A DNA stretch of 16,275 bases, taken from Candidatus Gastranaerophilales bacterium. Its GTDB lineage: Bacteria; Cyanobacteriota; Vampirovibrionia; Gastranaerophilales; Gastranaerophilaceae. Positions 15,001 through 16,275 of this stretch are shown in pieces. Location of the stretch: contig UNSK01000042.1 of NCBI GenBank assembly GCA_900552525.1, positions 1 through 16,275 of the forward strand, read 5' to 3'. The position numbers and the translations under genes are program-made. The notes under the pieces were generated by a model. The model searched no databases, had not been told where the DNA came from, and saw only the letters and a program-made list of their open reading frames with translations. Each line of letters begins with the position of its first letter. Within the stretch, counting starts at the first letter, position 1.

Positions 15001-16275
15001 TCTTCTGCTGTAGCCAAATCAACGTGCTTTGTACTCCATATACGCATATCAGAATATTTAACATTATATAATTCGACTCCGCCTTTTACCCATACACGCT
15101 CTATTCCGCCGGCAGGTACCTCAACATCAAAATTAACATACTTGCCTGTGAAATTAAGCTTTACTGTAGCGCCATTTGCGTTTTTAATTGGTTTGATAAG
15201 TATACCATTGTTTATGAAGACATCGCCGTTTACTTCCGGCTCATAGATATCTCCTTTTATAGAAAAATTCCCGATTGCATCTCCATAGAACTTATAATGT
15301 TTAAGTCTATAAACGTTAAACTCTTCCACAATTATCGGCGGTAAAAGGTTCACGATATCCTCTACACGGGATTTATCCAGGATAACATTAAAGTCTACCA
15401 TTGTAATTGATTTATCAAGATAGTTTGATATTGCTCCACTCAAGGATGCTTTAATATTCTCTGATTTAACATCAACATATTCAAAGTTAATAACTTTGCT
15501 TGTAAGATTAAATTTTGAATTTATATTTAATGTATCAGGCAGAATAATTGATTTTGCATTGTCCTTCATAATTACAGCACAATTATCAAGGACAGCCTGA
15601 AGGTTTTTCTTATCTATTCTGACATTAATTATCCCGCGAATATCAGAAAGCCCGTTTGGAAGATATTGTCTTAAATAATCACCTAGAGGTGCAATATCAA
15701 AGTTATCAAAAGTAACATCAACAACACTTCTATCGACATCGTTGTTACGCGGAAGATACAGATTTACATTTGCTTGCGAGATTGATCCTTTAATATTGAG
15801 TTCGCTCGAAAGATTAAAATTCAATGCCCGCGCGTTTTTCTTAAAATATATATTACGTGCAGTATAAATTACCGGTTCGCTTAATCCCGGTTGATGAATA
15901 TTAACGGCAAATTCTTCAACATTTAATTCATTAAGCTTTATTTTAGTTTTGTTTAGATTTTTAAAGAAATTTTTATCGAGTTCAAGCTCTTTTTTAAGGA
16001 CAGAATTAATCTTTATCTCTGAAGCCTGTATTTTATTAATATGCACTTTCCCAGATAAAAGAGGCAGAAGTCTTATTGAAGTTTCAAAATTTTCTATACT
16101 GGTAAAATCTTCTGTCTTTTTTGATTTAACCTTTATATTTTTTGCCTTGAAAGAAGCCTTTGGAAGAGGAGTTAAAAACAACTGCGGTTTATCCACCTCA
16201 ATAGTAAAGTCAGAATTTAGAGAAATATTTTCACAGACTTTCGGCAGGAGTTCTGTAAAAACAAACGGAAGCCCC
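12003..16275 (-). CDS. Giant AsmA/TamB/YhdP-like envelope protein, N-terminus outside window
   Basis: About 1,423 residues are visible and the frame stays open to the right edge, so the true start lies beyond it. The protein is almost entirely beta-strand repeats with alternating hydrophobic residues, Asn and Lys. The near-N-terminal part (15990-16275) has the AsmA pattern: strands, then LLPLLSGKVHINKIQASEIKI. The C-terminal part (about 12030-12560) has the AsmA_2-like pattern: LNGKTTFNVKDGRM, a short helix with LLKAGNLLKGG, then ISGAINIKDGVAENIEI and FIGGNYNFSTANAEMEV. Proteins of this class (TamB, YhdP, YdbH, AsmA) form long hydrophobic grooves that bridge inner and outer membranes and move phospholipids, or assist outer-membrane assembly. 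No membrane anchor is visible; in this family it sits at the extreme N-terminus, which is missing here. The stop is TAG at 12003-12005, and 124 nt separate it from glyQ. No terminator is evident. The family is fairly sure; which member it corresponds to is not. Confidence 0.85.
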   Translation of the reverse strand, partial: GLPFVFTELLPKVCENISLNSDFTIEVDKPQLFLTPLPKASFKAKNIKVKSKKTEDFTSIENFETSIRLLPLLSGKVHINKIQASEIKINSVLKKELELDKNFFKNLNKTKIKLNELNVEEFAVNIHQPGLSEPVIYTARNIYFKKNARALNFNLSSELNIKGSISQANVNLYLPRNNDVDRSVVDVTFDNFDIAPLGDYLRQYLPNGLSDIRGIINVRIDKKNLQAVLDNCAVIMKDNAKSIILPDTLNINSKFNLTSKVINFEYVDVKSENIKASLSGAISNYLDKSITMVDFNVILDKSRVEDIVNLLPPIIVEEFNVYRLKHYKFYGDAIGNFSIKGDIYEPEVNGDVFINNGILIKPIKNANGATVKLNFTGKYVNFDVEVPAGGIERVWVKGGVELYNVKYSDMRIWSTKHVDLATAEEKVVPLHEILNFLIGPVPIMDVKGDGNIDIIVKGNRKNPHVWGLLNFNNVTTNFNEIPDLVLKKAQAVLKFNDQSAEFKTKSGQVNGKPISIAGVCNLYGKFDFDVASSSQELAYLYKAIETSTMIEDIKKMLPKLDVCKGPVNLKLKVYGSILDIEDIQFNRNLFSKGEIELLDNVFGVQGVNISKTKGLIKFDGTNADADVSALIGKSPLQAKAVVKNNLVDALISIPRLNVNDILPLASDIKSDIGNIFLKVSAGYKGKIDQIEYNKVNFDARIIGVSHDNKLKISNGIISLNNNKLKVSNLKGNFVNSDSTFEVNLDADNVSDKPRVNGNVNLKSFDLTLLNFISKYSIVPEDFKKVKFEKGKINLKCRINNNRVNAYSDLGGAGIVYTPAALPINVINGSLIIRNNSLKLNKLNLLADEMPLLIDGGVNDIFNKQNFNIYINSKPKQDFIDKYINKNQIYPVKIKGDIVYSLRARGVKDNFDVKGEVNMAPDSSIYHLGATVGDIENAIVLNLDAQILKQNLLRIREFSYDKIISSLGSRYTRLNMLKARGGIDIYKDDLVFHDLYVKTQNPTDARIFNIIFRKPNIKQGQFTSDLRFNGKLSNPKLIGDFHIFETNIPFLDTTMKNITFKFKDKSIDLSSKGEVLGNDITVHAVLKNKLTIPYYVEKADLNTKLLDLNYITEKLKLSQVDNMQTFDTFEGMDLSSLVVKDINMKADTIHLRNIVAKDFEANASLSEKQILNVNNFKFIIASGILNGSFNYNFENNHTAISLKAKEINANDLSYALFDLNNQMYGDLTGDIKLSCVGESFDNCMKTLNGKTTFNVKDGRMPKLGSLEYLLKAGNLLKGGLTSISINSVIDIITPLKTGDFSSISGAINIKDGVAENIEITTKGEDLSLFIGGNYNFSTANAEMEVYGLLSKKISTMFGPIGNLSLNTLFNAIPGVDLSKNTKVLEQINKIPGIELSSKAYRKFVAEIKGNINGNDYVTSFKWIN

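Noticed and set aside
14845..15246. Plus-strand reading frame of 133 codons inside the AsmA-like gene
   Set aside because: It is hydrophobic and Ser/Thr/Pro-rich, as expected for the antisense of Asn/Lys/Gly-rich beta repeats; it is a shadow.
16194..16196. GTG as the start codon of the AsmA-like gene
   Set aside because: The frame stays open upstream to the window edge, and those upstream residues fit the family N-terminal pattern, so the real start is outside.

Overview
The window is AT-rich bacterial chromosome using the standard genetic code. It holds ten protein-coding genes, nine on the minus strand and one on the plus strand. No RNA genes, insertion sequences, phage genes, CRISPR arrays or attachment sites were seen. 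A diderm envelope is suggested by a giant AsmA/TamB/YhdP-type protein. The two-subunit type of glycyl-tRNA synthetase (glyQ) without glyS beside it, HD-GYP signalling, low GC and the overall protein style fit an uncultured gut Melainabacteria/Vampirovibrionia lineage (Gastranaerophilales). That assignment is an inference from style; no marker in the window proves it.

Layout from left to right. (1) 29-1728, minus: a translation module, rpsB then tsf, with a strong hairpin between them. (2) 1866-3821, minus: an unusual two-part protein that joins a Cys-His-Asp papain/transglutaminase-like N-terminal domain to a radical SAM domain. This is the most novel-looking gene here. (3) 3963-6239, plus: a divergent GH13 (alpha-amylase superfamily) glucan enzyme, apparently cytoplasmic. 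It is transcribed away from gene 2 from a promoter that may share its -35 region with that gene, and it ends at a clear rho-independent terminator. (4) 6240-6448: a convergent intergenic region with a two-arm hairpin, a TATAAT box, a 13-bp tandem direct repeat and the terminator. (5) 6449-6718, minus: a small unrecognised protein whose pattern could be a small Sm-like beta barrel. (6) 6789-7781, minus: an HD-GYP cyclic-di-GMP phosphodiesterase with a promoter placed for a leaderless mRNA. (7) 7824-10959, minus: two tandem paralogous APC-superfamily (CAT/YfnA-type) amino-acid permeases overlapping by 26 bp. (8) 11003-11878, minus: glyQ. (9) 12003 to the right edge, minus: a giant AsmA-like protein whose start lies outside the window.

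How the genes work together: rpsB-tsf and glyQ are core translation genes. glyQ, the two permeases and the HD-GYP gene are closely spaced and co-oriented (42-43 nt gaps or overlap), so they may be partly co-transcribed from the promoter in front of glyQ, with a second promoter directly in front of the HD-GYP gene. The radical SAM fusion and the GH13 enzyme form a divergent pair with no obvious biochemical link. All family calls rest on reading motifs by eye; no database search was possible.
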